The notes under the pieces were generated by a model, which had not been told where the DNA came from, did not search any database, and was given only the letters and a program-made list of their open reading frames with translations. Below are positions 1-8,287 of a stretch of 37,698 nucleotides of DNA, piece after piece. Numbering within the stretch: the stretch's first letter is position 1; each line of letters opens with the position of its first letter. The DNA is from Chloroflexota bacterium. GTDB taxonomy: Bacteria > Chloroflexota > Anaerolineae > Epilineales > SHYO01. The stretch is taken from assembly GCA_009692745.1 (NCBI GenBank), contig SHYO01000022.1, positions 1-37,698 on the forward strand, read 5' to 3'. Made by a program: the position numbers and the translations under genes.

Positions 1-270
1 CGGCTGCCACGGACTCTGACCGATAAAGTGCTGCAAGCTACGCACATTCTTGCCCAGATCCAGCGCGATTTGTTCCACATTCTTGCGCAGCGTGTTCCCC
101 AACAGTCCCTGCAAGTAGACTTTGCTCCACTCCCATTGCGCCGCTCGCTGATAGGCCGTTTCAAACAATCCCATGTAGCTCTGCATTTCGGCCAAACTCT
201 GTGTAACATCTTGCTCAGTCAAATTGCATTCGGGCGCAGGACAGGTTTCGGATATAATAGTGGTTGGCAT
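1..270 (-). CDS. IS701-family transposase, N-terminal part (cut by window edge)
   Basis: The minus strand from the ATG at 268-270 is open to the window edge and encodes 90 residues. The segment WSKVYLQGLL, then RKNVEQIAL, NVRSLQHF and GQSPW matches the conserved N-terminal region of IS701-type DDE transposases, which cut and paste the element's DNA. A purine-rich AGGAG/AAGAGG ribosome site lies just upstream of the ATG. The catalytic DDE residues would be beyond the left edge, so whether the copy is intact cannot be judged. One end of the element should lie between 271 and 389, before the stop of the next gene, but I could not fix the terminal repeat or a target duplication. Family assignment rests on motif recognition. 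Confidence 0.8.
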   Translation of the reverse strand, partial: MPTTIISETCPAPECNLTEQDVTQSLAEMQSYMGLFETAYQRAAQWEWSKVYLQGLLGNTLRKNVEQIALDLGKNVRSLQHFIGQSPWQP

Positions 271-389
271 GGTATTCCTCTTCTCCTTCTCACTTGGTTG
301 TGGTTAGAGAAAGATACCATGCCTTTCCTTTTTACGTTACTCGCACCTGCTTCATTCAACCTTGCGCTGTAATACTATAAGGTGCGCCT

Positions 390-1271
390 TTACCTCTGTG
401 GAAAGATCAAATACCCCGTGTGCTCCGTGCGGGCGCGGAACAGGCAGCCCGAGGCAGTGACGTAGAGGGTGCGCAGGTCCACATCGCCGAAGGTGCAGTT
501 GGTAGGCCGGTCCACCGGCATGGGGTGGGTAGACAGTATTCGCCCGTTGGCGGCGAAGACGTAGATCATAGGGCCGGGGCCGCTCTCCTGCCAGCCGGCC
601 GTGGCAATGATATTGCCATCGGTGTCCAGGCACATACCGTCGATGCCCCGGTGGGGGTAGAAATTGTGCAATACTGCATACTTACCCACAGTACCGTCTG
701 CCTGGATAGGGTAGGCGCGCAGCTCCCGCTTCCGGTCCACGCCGTACTCACTCTGGGCTACGTAGAGCCAGCGCTGGTCCGGCGAGATCAGCAGCCCGTT
801 GGGTTTGGTGGTATCGTAGGTCACGCGGGTGATTGCCCAAGGAACCCCGCCTTGGGCGTCCGGTTCCAGGCGGAAGACCGATTGGTGGTCCAGCTCCAGG
901 TCGTCGGTTTTATCGCCGTAACGCGGATCGGTGAACCACAGCCGCCCCAGCCGGTCGAAGGCCAGGTCGTTGGGGCTGTTCAGTCGCTGGCCCGCAAACT
1001 TGTCGACAATTACTGTGGTGCTGCCGTCCGGTTCATAGCGGGCGATGCGCCGGCCGCCGCCCTCGCAGGCGAAGAGCCGCCCGTCTTTGTCAAGCATCAG
1101 GCCGTTGCCCTCGTTGGTGCCGGTATGGAAGACAGTAGTCTGGCCGCTGGCCGGGTCGTAACGCATAATCCGGCTGTTGGGAATATCAGAAAACAACACT
1201 GCTTGCCCATCCCAGGCCGGGCCTTCGGTGAAACTAAAGGGTCCGGCGACCAACTCAAAATTCCAGCTCAT
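390..1271 (-). CDS. SMP-30/gluconolactonase/LRE family protein
   Basis: A 293-residue six-bladed beta-propeller of the SMP-30/gluconolactonase family, which hydrolyse sugar lactones such as gluconolactone using one divalent metal. The likely metal ligands are Glu16 (in FTEGP), Asn158 (in KPNGL) and Asp211 (in GIDG), with NSPND at 98-102 near the active site; these match the E/N/D set known for human SMP30. Length is normal for the family and no signal peptide is seen, so it is probably cytoplasmic. The ATG has an AAGGAG site seven bases upstream. It lies 90 bp downstream of recQ on the same strand and could be co-transcribed, though it has no obvious link to DNA metabolism. The exact lactone is unknown. 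Confidence 0.9.
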   Translation of the reverse strand: MSWNFELVAGPFSFTEGPAWDGQAVLFSDIPNSRIMRYDPASGQTTVFHTGTNEGNGLMLDKDGRLFACEGGGRRIARYEPDGSTTVIVDKFAGQRLNSPNDLAFDRLGRLWFTDPRYGDKTDDLELDHQSVFRLEPDAQGGVPWAITRVTYDTTKPNGLLISPDQRWLYVAQSEYGVDRKRELRAYPIQADGTVGKYAVLHNFYPHRGIDGMCLDTDGNIIATAGWQESGPGPMIYVFAANGRILSTHPMPVDRPTNCTFGDVDLRTLYVTASGCLFRARTEHTGYLIFPQR

Positions 1272-1361
1272 GGCTTTGCTCCTTATTCTCTCTGAGGCAT
1301 AATTGCAATTGTTGCGCCAGCGACCGTCCAGGGAGGCGGCTCTTAGGCTGGTGGCTAACCG

Positions 1362-4300
1362 TCAATCCACCAGACCTAGCCGGCGCAGGCGGCTGCGAAT
1401 CGCGCCGGTTTGGCGTTGCAAGGCAGCGGCTATTTCATTCACATGTCGCCCTTCGCGGTATAAAGTTGCCAGTTGCACCTCTTCCTCGGCTTCCCAGGGA
1501 GCATATGCTTTGGGATATTGGACCTGCACAGCCTGTAGCTGTTCCTGATAAGTTGGGGAGGAGGGGCGCTCCTCCGGCGGGGATTGCAGCCAGAAAACCA
1601 GACGCAGCAGCTTTAACTCGTCATAAGAGATCTTTTCATCAAAATAGTCGAAGAGAGGCCACAGACGCTCACTGCCTAACTTTGCAAAAGCGGCCAGGAT
1701 GACGGTTTTGATAGTTGCCTGTAACTCTGAGGCTGCCAATAATTGTTCCACCGGGAAGAGGTGCCCTTGCCGTACCGCTTTATCCAGGTAGTTGATGATC
1801 GTGCCCCGCTTGACCTGGAAGCGCTCCATCAGTTGGATCATGGAGGCACCGGCCTCGAACGCCGGAATGACTTCTGCCTGGCGACTGCCGGAGTCTGTCG
1901 CCACCGGTTTCCGTCGTTCGCTTATCTGCTTCTCACTGCAATAGGTGCGAATGGTTGATAGGAAAACACCGGCATACCGTTCCAGCTTGACCTGTCCCAC
2001 ACCATGCATCCGGGCCAGCGAGTCTGCCGTCTGTGGAAAGTAGGTTGCCATTTCCAGCAGGGTCTGGTCGGGAAAGATGATATAGGCAGGTAGGCCGGCC
2101 TGGCTGGCCAATTCTTGGCGTAGCTCACGCAACCGGTCAAAGAGGGCGGTATCGTAGGCGGTATTTGCCAGGGGGAGCGCGGTAGAAGCTCGCCGGTGTC
2201 CAGGTAACTGCCCCAGAACCGGCTCGCCCTTCAACACTGCGTAACCTTTGGTCGTCAGTCGTATCCCCCCAGTTTCTCTATCCTGCGTTACTAGCCCTAA
2301 CTGGAGGAATTGTTGCGCCAGCGCCTGCCACTGCGATTCGCTCAACTCTTGCCCGATACCGTAGGTGGAAATATTATCATGGTGGAATTGCAGTACGCTC
2401 TTAGCCCGTGAGCCACGCAAGACCAGGATAATGTGATTTACGCCGAATCTTTCCCCGGTGCGTTTGACGCAGGAGAGGAACTTTTGTACCAGGATGGTCA
2501 GATCATCGGTTGTTTCGGGAGCGGTTGGGTTCGCTTGTTGGCGGCAATTGTCACAATTGTCGCAGGATGGCGCACTATACACCTCATCGAAATAGGCCAG
2601 CAGACGGCGGCGCCGACATTCCCCGGTATCCGCCCAATCTACCATCATCCGCAGCAGTTTCCGCCGATGCTCCATCTGGTCAGGAGCGCCCTTTTCAATC
2701 AGGTATTGCAGCGTGTAGGTGTCATGAAAACTATATAGCAGGCGACAATGTGCTGCCAGACCGTCCCGGCCGGCGCGCCCGATCTGCTGGTAATAGCTTT
2801 CTACGTCTTGGGGCAGGTCGGCGTGCAGGATAAAGCGGACGTTACTTTTATCAATCCCCATCCCAAAAGCTATGGTAGCCACCATCACCGGTGTCTCGTC
2901 GTAGATGAAGGCGTTCTGGTTGCGGGCGCGGATGGTATTGTCCATCCCGCCGTGATAAGCCAGGGCAGCCACACCCTGTTGTACCAGGGCGGCCGCCAGT
3001 TCCTCCGTGCGTTTCTGTGTGTTGCAGTAGATGATGCCTGACTGGTTAGGGTAGAGTTGGATAAACTCCAGCGCCTGCTCCACCAGGTTTGTCTTGCGCT
3101 GCACGTCGAGGAACAAGTTGGGCCGGTCGAAGCTGGCTAGAAAAGTATCCCGGCTTTGGAAGTTGAGGGTCTGCTGGATATCCTGCCGTACCTGCGGCGT
3201 CGCCGTGGCGGTCAGCGCCAGGCAGACGGCTTGCGGGAAGCGCCGTCGCACTTCTAGCAGTTGCCGGTATTCCGGCCGGAAATCGTGGCCCCAGGCGGAG
3301 ATACAGTGCGCCTCATCGATCGCCAGGCAGTCTAGCCGCGCCTCTTGCAGCATCACCAGAATCTCCGGGCGCAGTAGGCTCTCCGGGGCGATGTACAGCA
3401 ATTGGATCTCGCCCCGCTTGACACGGCGGGTGATGGCCACGTACTCCCGGTGGTCAAGGGTGCTATTCAGGTAGGCCGCCGGGTAATCTATCTCCCGTAA
3501 TTGCGTCACTTGGTCCTGCATGAGGGAGATCAGCGGCGAGACGACCACGGTCAATCCGGGGAAGAGCAGGGCGGGCAACTGGTAACACAAGGACTTACCG
3601 CCACCTGTGGGCATCACTACCAGAGTGTCCCGCTTTTGCAGCACATTCTCGATGATCTCGCGCTGTAAAGGGCGGAAGCCATCGTAGCCGAATATCTGGC
3701 GCAAGAGGGTAGCTGGGTCGGCCTGACCATCCGGTACAGGTTCCGCGGCAAGGTCTTTCGCGTAGTCATTGAGGCTATCTATCATTACCGGTGGCGTATC
3801 TAGGGCAGAAGGAGAAATCCAGCCGGAGAGTTGCACATAGCAGTGCTCCTCTTCCTCCGGGTGGTCAGGCGGCCGCCACCAATGGGACAGGGAAACCCGC
3901 AGCAGCGTGCCGGCCGGGATCATCTCCACCGGTTCTTGAAAGCCGACAAAGGTTAGCGTACATCCGCCATCCGGGGTGGGGTAGCGGTAGCGGAGCCGCT
4001 TGCCAGAGCTGTCCCGTTGCAGCGGGCGGTCGGGGCGCCAAAACATGGTACTGAAAGGGGGGATAGTCTCTTGCGCGATGCGCAGCGTGCCAAATTCGTT
4101 GGGGCGGGCTTGACCGTAGAAGAGCACCTCGGGACCCCCTGCCAGAGGCGGAATGCGTTGTTCGATAAAGGCGACAAGGTTATCGATGCGCGCAAGGGGT
4201 TGCTTGTGCCGGACGATGATATCTTCTACGTGGGGAGACTTCAAGGTAGGTGGCAAGGTAAAATCTACTTCCCACACCTCCCCCACGTTATATTCTAGAT

Positions 4301-4421
4301 TTGCCCCTTCGTGGCGATCTCCCTCGGCGGGAATCAGGCGTACGCTGCGCCCCTCAAAGGTCAACCCTCCGACGCAGGCGCCACTCCCCATGCGCGTTTT
4401 GGCGACGATGACGACTTTCAT
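1362..4421 (-). CDS. recQ: RecQ-type ATP-dependent DNA helicase with N-terminal dual-OB-like domain and C-terminal Myb-like tail
   Basis: A 1019-residue 3'-5' DNA helicase, far longer than standard RecQ (about 600). Residues 1-205 form an extra N-terminal domain (start KVVIVAKTRMGSGACVGG) that resembles the 'dual OB' domain as I remember it. Helicase core about 243-570: Walker A MPTGGGKS (270-277), DEAH (369-372), TATAT (404-408), and motif VI QIGRAGRDG (546-554). The zinc site is Cys602, 620, 623 and 626. RQC is about 635-735, HRDC about 757-828, a RecQ C-terminal HTH about 838-895, and a Myb/SANT-like helical segment 973-1016. The ATG overlaps the stop of the upstream DUF488 gene as ATGA, so translation is probably coupled. 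Helicase identity is certain; the role of the added domains is inference. Confidence 0.96.
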   Translation of the reverse strand: MKVVIVAKTRMGSGACVGGLTFEGRSVRLIPAEGDRHEGANLEYNVGEVWEVDFTLPPTLKSPHVEDIIVRHKQPLARIDNLVAFIEQRIPPLAGGPEVLFYGQARPNEFGTLRIAQETIPPFSTMFWRPDRPLQRDSSGKRLRYRYPTPDGGCTLTFVGFQEPVEMIPAGTLLRVSLSHWWRPPDHPEEEEHCYVQLSGWISPSALDTPPVMIDSLNDYAKDLAAEPVPDGQADPATLLRQIFGYDGFRPLQREIIENVLQKRDTLVVMPTGGGKSLCYQLPALLFPGLTVVVSPLISLMQDQVTQLREIDYPAAYLNSTLDHREYVAITRRVKRGEIQLLYIAPESLLRPEILVMLQEARLDCLAIDEAHCISAWGHDFRPEYRQLLEVRRRFPQAVCLALTATATPQVRQDIQQTLNFQSRDTFLASFDRPNLFLDVQRKTNLVEQALEFIQLYPNQSGIIYCNTQKRTEELAAALVQQGVAALAYHGGMDNTIRARNQNAFIYDETPVMVATIAFGMGIDKSNVRFILHADLPQDVESYYQQIGRAGRDGLAAHCRLLYSFHDTYTLQYLIEKGAPDQMEHRRKLLRMMVDWADTGECRRRRLLAYFDEVYSAPSCDNCDNCRQQANPTAPETTDDLTILVQKFLSCVKRTGERFGVNHIILVLRGSRAKSVLQFHHDNISTYGIGQELSESQWQALAQQFLQLGLVTQDRETGGIRLTTKGYAVLKGEPVLGQLPGHRRASTALPLANTAYDTALFDRLRELRQELASQAGLPAYIIFPDQTLLEMATYFPQTADSLARMHGVGQVKLERYAGVFLSTIRTYCSEKQISERRKPVATDSGSRQAEVIPAFEAGASMIQLMERFQVKRGTIINYLDKAVRQGHLFPVEQLLAASELQATIKTVILAAFAKLGSERLWPLFDYFDEKISYDELKLLRLVFWLQSPPEERPSSPTYQEQLQAVQVQYPKAYAPWEAEEEVQLATLYREGRHVNEIAAALQRQTGAIRSRLRRLGLVD

Positions 4422-4906
4422 GGCACAATGTGGTTAACCTCCCACCCTAGTTTTTGGTGCAGCCAATCAGCTACCAGCGAACGGTGGCAGGCAGCCGGAT
4501 CTTTCTCGACACAAAAGAGGGCCACCACGCGGGCATCTGCCGGTAGTTGGGCGGCGACCTGGGCAGCATCGGCCGGCGCCAGGCATTCGGCGACGTAGGC
4601 GGCGGCAAATGCCTGGTCCAGGTAGGAGCGCTGCCGCTTTGCGGTCTTACCTGCCCGGTCAGCCTGGTTTTGCACCGTGCGCGTGGCCTGGCTGGGAGCC
4701 AGGTTCAGCCAATGCTGGTAGGGGATACCTGCCTGGGCCAGCCGGGCTTGCAGCCGGACAGCATTGGCAAAGGCGTAGGCGGCGCCCCGCACGCTGCGCC
4801 GCCGCCGCAGATCGACAAAGGTATCCACCCCGGCCTTTTGCAAAGCCTGGAAGAAGCTGGCTTCATCGAAGCCGTAGACGCCGATGGTGATAAGTTTAAT
4901 CTTCAT
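4418..4906 (-). CDS. DUF488 family protein (second copy)
   Basis: A 162-residue DUF488 protein. It begins with the family pattern TIGVYGFDEASF and has VDLRRRR (31-37) and, near the C-terminus, the signature C-x-E-x(2)-P-x(2)-CHR (FCVEKDPAACHR). The biochemical function of DUF488 is not established; the conserved Cys/His/Arg cluster suggests an active or ligand site. It is a diverged paralogue of the gene just upstream, whose end it overlaps by 11 bp, and its own stop overlaps the recQ start by 4 bp. Such tight packing implies that all three proteins are made together. No membrane segment or signal peptide is seen, so it is probably cytosolic. Confidence 0.88.
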   Translation of the reverse strand: MKIKLITIGVYGFDEASFFQALQKAGVDTFVDLRRRRSVRGAAYAFANAVRLQARLAQAGIPYQHWLNLAPSQATRTVQNQADRAGKTAKRQRSYLDQAFAAAYVAECLAPADAAQVAAQLPADARVVALFCVEKDPAACHRSLVADWLHQKLGWEVNHIVP

Positions 4907-5474
4907 CTGCTTTTTCTTCCTTGCGGTATCGTTTGCGGGAGGTGAAGGCCGGATCGCCGAAGAGACCCAGTTGTCCCTTCGTCAGGCGGGCAATTACTGC
5001 CTCCTGGGTCTGCAGGTCGCCGTGCTCGTCGATATGGAGGACGGGGATGTCTTGCTCGGCCAGCGTCGCGCCGACCAGTTTGCTGCGGTGGCACTCCTCC
5101 GGGCGCAGCTCACTGCACATCAAGACCACCTTTTGCTGCTGCGTAAAGGCTTTCTGCAGCCGGGAGATGCCCTCCAGGAAGAGGGGTTGGCGCTTCACCT
5201 TGTCATAATCCACCTTGCCGTCGGTGTAGCAAGCGGGACTCTGCGGTTGGCCGCCCAGGGAGTCGCCCATGAGCAGATACCGTATGTCGTGGCTGCTGAG
5301 GGCGTTTTCCAGATCTTGTTTGTTGAATTCCGGCTTAAAGCGCGAGTAGGGAGAGGTGCGGATATCGATGAGATATTGGATCTGATGGGATGCCAACAGG
5401 GCAATGAATTCCTCAACCGTGCGGTTGCCGTAGCCGACGGTGTAAATCGGGATAGTGAGGTCCGTCTTGTTCAT
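4896..5474 (-). CDS. DUF488 family protein (first copy)
   Basis: A 192-residue DUF488 protein, first gene of the DUF488-DUF488-recQ unit. It starts MNKTDLTIPIYTVGYGNRT, carries the IDIRTSPYSRF motif and the signature CSELRPEECHR, and ends in a basic/acidic tail. The open frame extends upstream to 5720, but the alignable family region starts at the ATG at 5474, and a hairpin at 5530-5548 and an AT-rich stretch lie in the upstream part, so I chose 5474. An AGGGAGG sits rather far (16 bases) from this ATG; the in-frame ATG at 5525 is the alternative. Function is unknown. Association with RecQ suggests action on nucleic acids, which is inference. Confidence 0.82.
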   Translation of the reverse strand: MNKTDLTIPIYTVGYGNRTVEEFIALLASHQIQYLIDIRTSPYSRFKPEFNKQDLENALSSHDIRYLLMGDSLGGQPQSPACYTDGKVDYDKVKRQPLFLEGISRLQKAFTQQQKVVLMCSELRPEECHRSKLVGATLAEQDIPVLHIDEHGDLQTQEAVIARLTKGQLGLFGDPAFTSRKRYRKEEKADED

Positions 5475-5529
5475 GGGCTGCTTGGGCAAGCCTCCCTGTT
5501 GGGGTACACTCCATTGGAGAAACATGGTT

Positions 5530-5548
5530 AGGATGGCGAAACCATCCT
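5530..5548 (-). promoter_or_regulatory. Leader hairpin upstream of the DUF488-recQ operon
   Basis: A perfect 7-bp stem (AGGATGG with CCATCCT) with a five-base loop lies 55 bp before the chosen start of the first DUF488 gene. In the minus-strand transcript it would be part of the 5' leader if the promoter lies upstream of 5560. It could affect translation or stability; no function can be read from the sequence alone. Confidence 0.35.
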
Positions 5549-5617
5549 GGTTGCCAAAGAATAACACACCAGGGTCGAATTTGCAACTATTCAATAGTGT
5601 GATAATGGCCCTAAAAG

Positions 5618-5648
5618 AAGGTGGGCAATTTGCCAAATTGCCCACCTT
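5618..5648 (-). terminator. 14-bp perfect hairpin, probable terminator of the glycosidase operon
   Basis: AAGGTGGGCAATTT (5618-5631) and its exact reverse complement (5635-5648) are separated by three bases. Read on the minus strand, the stem follows the stop of the glycosidase-like gene by 200 bp and is followed by CTTTTAGG, a weak U-rich run. It may therefore be an intrinsic terminator. Because the T run is short, an attenuator or a palindromic repeat element is also possible. Confidence 0.45.
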
Positions 5649-5847
5649 GAAAAGCGTGCGGCTACTTCCCAGTCTCGGGCTGGGCACCACACCACCTACT
5701 GAGAAATTGGCGGCGCCCACGGCGAGGCTGGCGACTATTGTCGGCTGGCGACTCGTCCTAATCGCACGATAATTTTCTGTCTATCCATATTTCCTCGATT
5801 CTTATGAATCTCTTAGCTCTTTCAGAATGATGGAGCAAAGAGGGGAC

Positions 5848-7343
5848 CTAGGCGCCGAATCGCAGGGAGAATACATCGGCGTCGTGCATCACGAAGCGCA
5901 ACCGTACCGCCTTGCCCGCCAGGCGACTGACATCGTCGCTGCCGCCCCAGGTTACGACGCGGGCGATTTCGTCGCCGATGATCTCGGCACTATCGGCGAG
6001 GGAAAAACCTGGCAGCGCAGCTCCGGCCTCATCCTGGATTTCCACCCGGACGCTGCCGGCGGCGCCGGTGCTGTAGTTGATTTCCAACTGAGTACCGGTG
6101 AAGGTGAGGGGCTTGGTGCGCATCTCCCCGCCGGCATAGGGTGCATTGAGGGAAGTAAAGCCGTCCAAGCGCAACACATACCGGCGGATGTGCCAGGCAG
6201 GCTGGGCATAGTCCCGGCTGACATAGAAGGACATCTCGGCCGGCCCGGTTTGGACCACTCCCAACAACGGATAATTGGTGCGGGACACCCAGTTGTTCGG
6301 TCCCACCCCCGGTCTGACAAAGGATTCCATGAAGGTGCGCTGATAGGAGCTGGTGCCGGCCCGCGTAGTCATAAAGGCGCCATCAGAACAGTCGTTGTAG
6401 TAGATGTGCTGGCCGTGGCCACTCGTCGCGACAGCCATCTGGGCAAGTTGGGCATCGGTTACCACCCGGCGGCCGGGCATGAAGCGCGCCGGCAGAGCCA
6501 CGTAGATATGCGGGGCGCGGAAATAGGCTGTGGTGGCGTTGGTATACAGGTGCTCCCGCGGCGTGTCTCCATAGGTCATCGGCGCCGGCTCGGACCAGGT
6601 ACGCAAGTCAGGCGAGGTGATGCGGGCCATGGTGCGGTACCCATCGTAGAACCGGAAATACCCCACGTATTGCCCTTCTGTTTCTGACCAGAAGAAGACG
6701 TTGTGGGAATCGAAAGCATTGCGCAGGTCGCAGGTCATCACAGGGTTGTCCGCTACTTCGGTGAAGCGCAGCCCATCACCTGAAACCAGAAGGCGTACCT
6801 CCTTTGTACCGCTCCCGGCAAAATAGGGTGTCAGGCGCTGCCCGCCGACGAAATAGCGGGTCATCTTGTACCGCTCGGCTGCAGGAATTCCCGGCCGGGT
6901 GTCCAGGAAGATATCGTAATTGGGGGTGTCGGCGACCACCACATTGTTCTGCCGTGACCCATCTACTTCGGCCAGACCCAGTTCGGGTTTGGTCCAATAG
7001 ACGTTATCGGAAATAGCAACACTGTGCAGCCTGGCAGATTTGCGTCAGGCACACTCTTGCTTAATCCCGATAAGGTCTAATATACGCCATCCCGGCTTTC
7101 GGCATAGCACAGGTGGACCAACCCTTCCGGCTTCAAGCCGCGGTAATACATGCGGAAGAGGTCGCCATCTTTGATAACGATATGGCCGCCGTTGAACTCT
7201 CCTTCCCAGGGGTGATCCAGGTGGATGGCGGTATTGGCGACCCGCGGTTCCTGCAGCTTGAGGTGCGCGCCTTGTAATGAGTCGATCAAGTAAGTGTCTA
7301 CAAACAGTTCCCGGCGATTCCCAAGTTCGATGAGGTCTGACAT
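5848..7343 (-). pseudogene. Glycosidase-like five-bladed propeller protein, interrupted by an 81-bp insertion
   Basis: Two open pieces of one gene. The N-terminal piece (7343 down to 7077) starts MSDLIELGNRRELFVDTYLI and runs through HPWEGEFNGG and FRMYYRG to ESRDGVY, where an insertion supplies a stop. The rest resumes at about 6998 with YWTKPELGL and continues to 5848. Removing the insertion plus one TA (83 bp) joins the frames exactly and gives 470 residues. The pattern (RELFVD, DLFRMYYRG, CYAES-DG--WTKPELGL) fits a family often annotated as glycosyl hydrolases with a GH32/43-like propeller; substrate unknown. No signal peptide is visible. The start has an AGGAG site. It is probably inactive as it stands, although the 3' part could be translated from an internal start. 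Confidence 0.8.
7000..7080. mobile_element. 81-bp palindromic MITE-like element flanked by TA
   Basis: The ends form an imperfect inverted repeat: reading inward from the high-coordinate end TTAGACCTTATCGG, and from the other end GACGTTATCGG, with further pairing of AGCAA and TGTGC toward the middle, so almost the whole element can fold into one hairpin. TA occurs at both borders (6998-6999 and 7081-7082). Deleting 7000-7082 restores the host reading frame, which fixes the borders. A TA duplication is typical of IS630/Tc1-mariner-type transposases, so a non-autonomous derivative of that group is likely. It has no coding capacity. No second copy was seen in the window. Confidence 0.75.
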
Positions 7344-7383
7344 GATGTTTACTCCTGGCTTAAATTAACGGTTCATATCCTGG

Positions 7384-8271
7384 CTAACGCTTGTGTCGCA
7401 CGCTGAGTAACCTCAGCATGCATCCGTCGATATAGCGCTTGAATGCCTCGTCGCTGGCGAGCAGATACTCCAATTCCATACTGGGAATACGGTAAAAATT
7501 GGTGTGTTCCGTAATGTACCGTGCTTCGAAGGCAGGGCCGCCATCTACTTCGACCGTATCGGGAAACCCCAAAATCTCACTCTCTGACACCTCTTGGTCC
7601 GGTCCTACCTGGTATTTACGACCTGTGATCCACAGACGGGCAAAGCGGTAGCGCTGCTTCACGATCTCTTCTGCCAGGGCAGACCAGCTTGTGCCGGTAT
7701 AAGCCAGGTCTTTTGGGGTGATGCCCAACCTGCGGTTGATCGTCTCGTCCGCTCCGGCGAGCTCCTCAAGAATTAAGCCGCCGGAAGGATCTTTGGCAGT
7801 CATATCCGCGAAAGAAAAATGGTTGACGGTGTGCGCGCCGATGAACCATCCTTTTTCAACCAGTTTGCCGATCTGATCCCAGGTCATGAACTGGCGCTCT
7901 GCCTCGGCCGGAGGGTGCGCTGCTTCCTCTTCGATGCCTTTGGTATTGATAAAGAGATTTCCGGCGTAGCCATGCTTTTCCAGGATGGGTTGCGCATTCT
8001 CCCAGATAATGCGCACCGGGTGGTCGAAATCAATCAGTATGGATTTTTGGGTTAGGGTTTTACCCGCTTTCCAGGCTGCCAGGTCGTCATAATTTATCGA
8101 AACGATGCCGGCCTCGGCCATGATTTTTACTTTGCGTGCGAAGCTGCTCTGGTTCAACCGGGTATGATCCTGGTTCTGCCCGGTAGGGGATGGCGGGTGG
8201 TCATCAGCGTAGACACCGTGACACATGGTACAGCCGATACGATCGATATCTTGGGATTGCATTTCAGCCAT
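7384..8271 (-). CDS. Polysaccharide deacetylase-like (NodB-fold) protein
   Basis: A 295-residue protein with the layout of NodB/CE4 enzymes, which remove acetyl groups from sugars using a metal ion. Motif 2 (AHTVNH, His147 and His151) is intact. Motif 1, usually TFDDG, reads DFDHP (81-85): the first Asp is kept but the zinc-binding Asp is a His. LFINTKG follows as the normal third strand. The N-terminus has CTMC and no signal peptide, so a cytoplasmic site is likely. Start at 8271 is chosen because AGGGGGA lies seven bases upstream; a longer frame to 8346 overlaps the upstream gene. It sits 16 bp after the pRiA4b-like gene and 40 bp before the glycosidase-like gene. Substrate unknown. Confidence 0.78.
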   Translation of the reverse strand: MAEMQSQDIDRIGCTMCHGVYADDHPPSPTGQNQDHTRLNQSSFARKVKIMAEAGIVSINYDDLAAWKAGKTLTQKSILIDFDHPVRIIWENAQPILEKHGYAGNLFINTKGIEEEAAHPPAEAERQFMTWDQIGKLVEKGWFIGAHTVNHFSFADMTAKDPSGGLILEELAGADETINRRLGITPKDLAYTGTSWSALAEEIVKQRYRFARLWITGRKYQVGPDQEVSESEILGFPDTVEVDGGPAFEARYITEHTNFYRIPSMELEYLLASDEAFKRYIDGCMLRLLSVRHKR

Positions 8272-8287
8272 AGTTAATCCCCCTAAC

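Larger units (their letters stand above)
5475..5847. other. Intergenic region between glycosidase-like gene and DUF488 operon
   Basis: No supported gene is seen in these 373 bp. The region holds three palindromes: AGGATGG/CCATCCT at 5530-5548, a 13-base palindrome (ACTATT-C-AATAGT) at 5587-5599, and the long hairpin at 5618-5648. On the minus strand a weak promoter for the DUF488 operon could be TTGCAA near 5580-5585 followed 16 bases later by TTATTC. That promoter call is tentative. Confidence 0.4.

Noticed and set aside
420-1295. 291-residue plus-strand frame opposite the SMP-30 gene
   Set aside because: Shadow of a well-supported propeller gene; no ribosome site and no family likeness.
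1349-1373. Hairpin CTGGTGG/CCACCAG at the end of recQ as terminator
   Set aside because: It overlaps the recQ stop codon, has no U run and the next gene follows closely.
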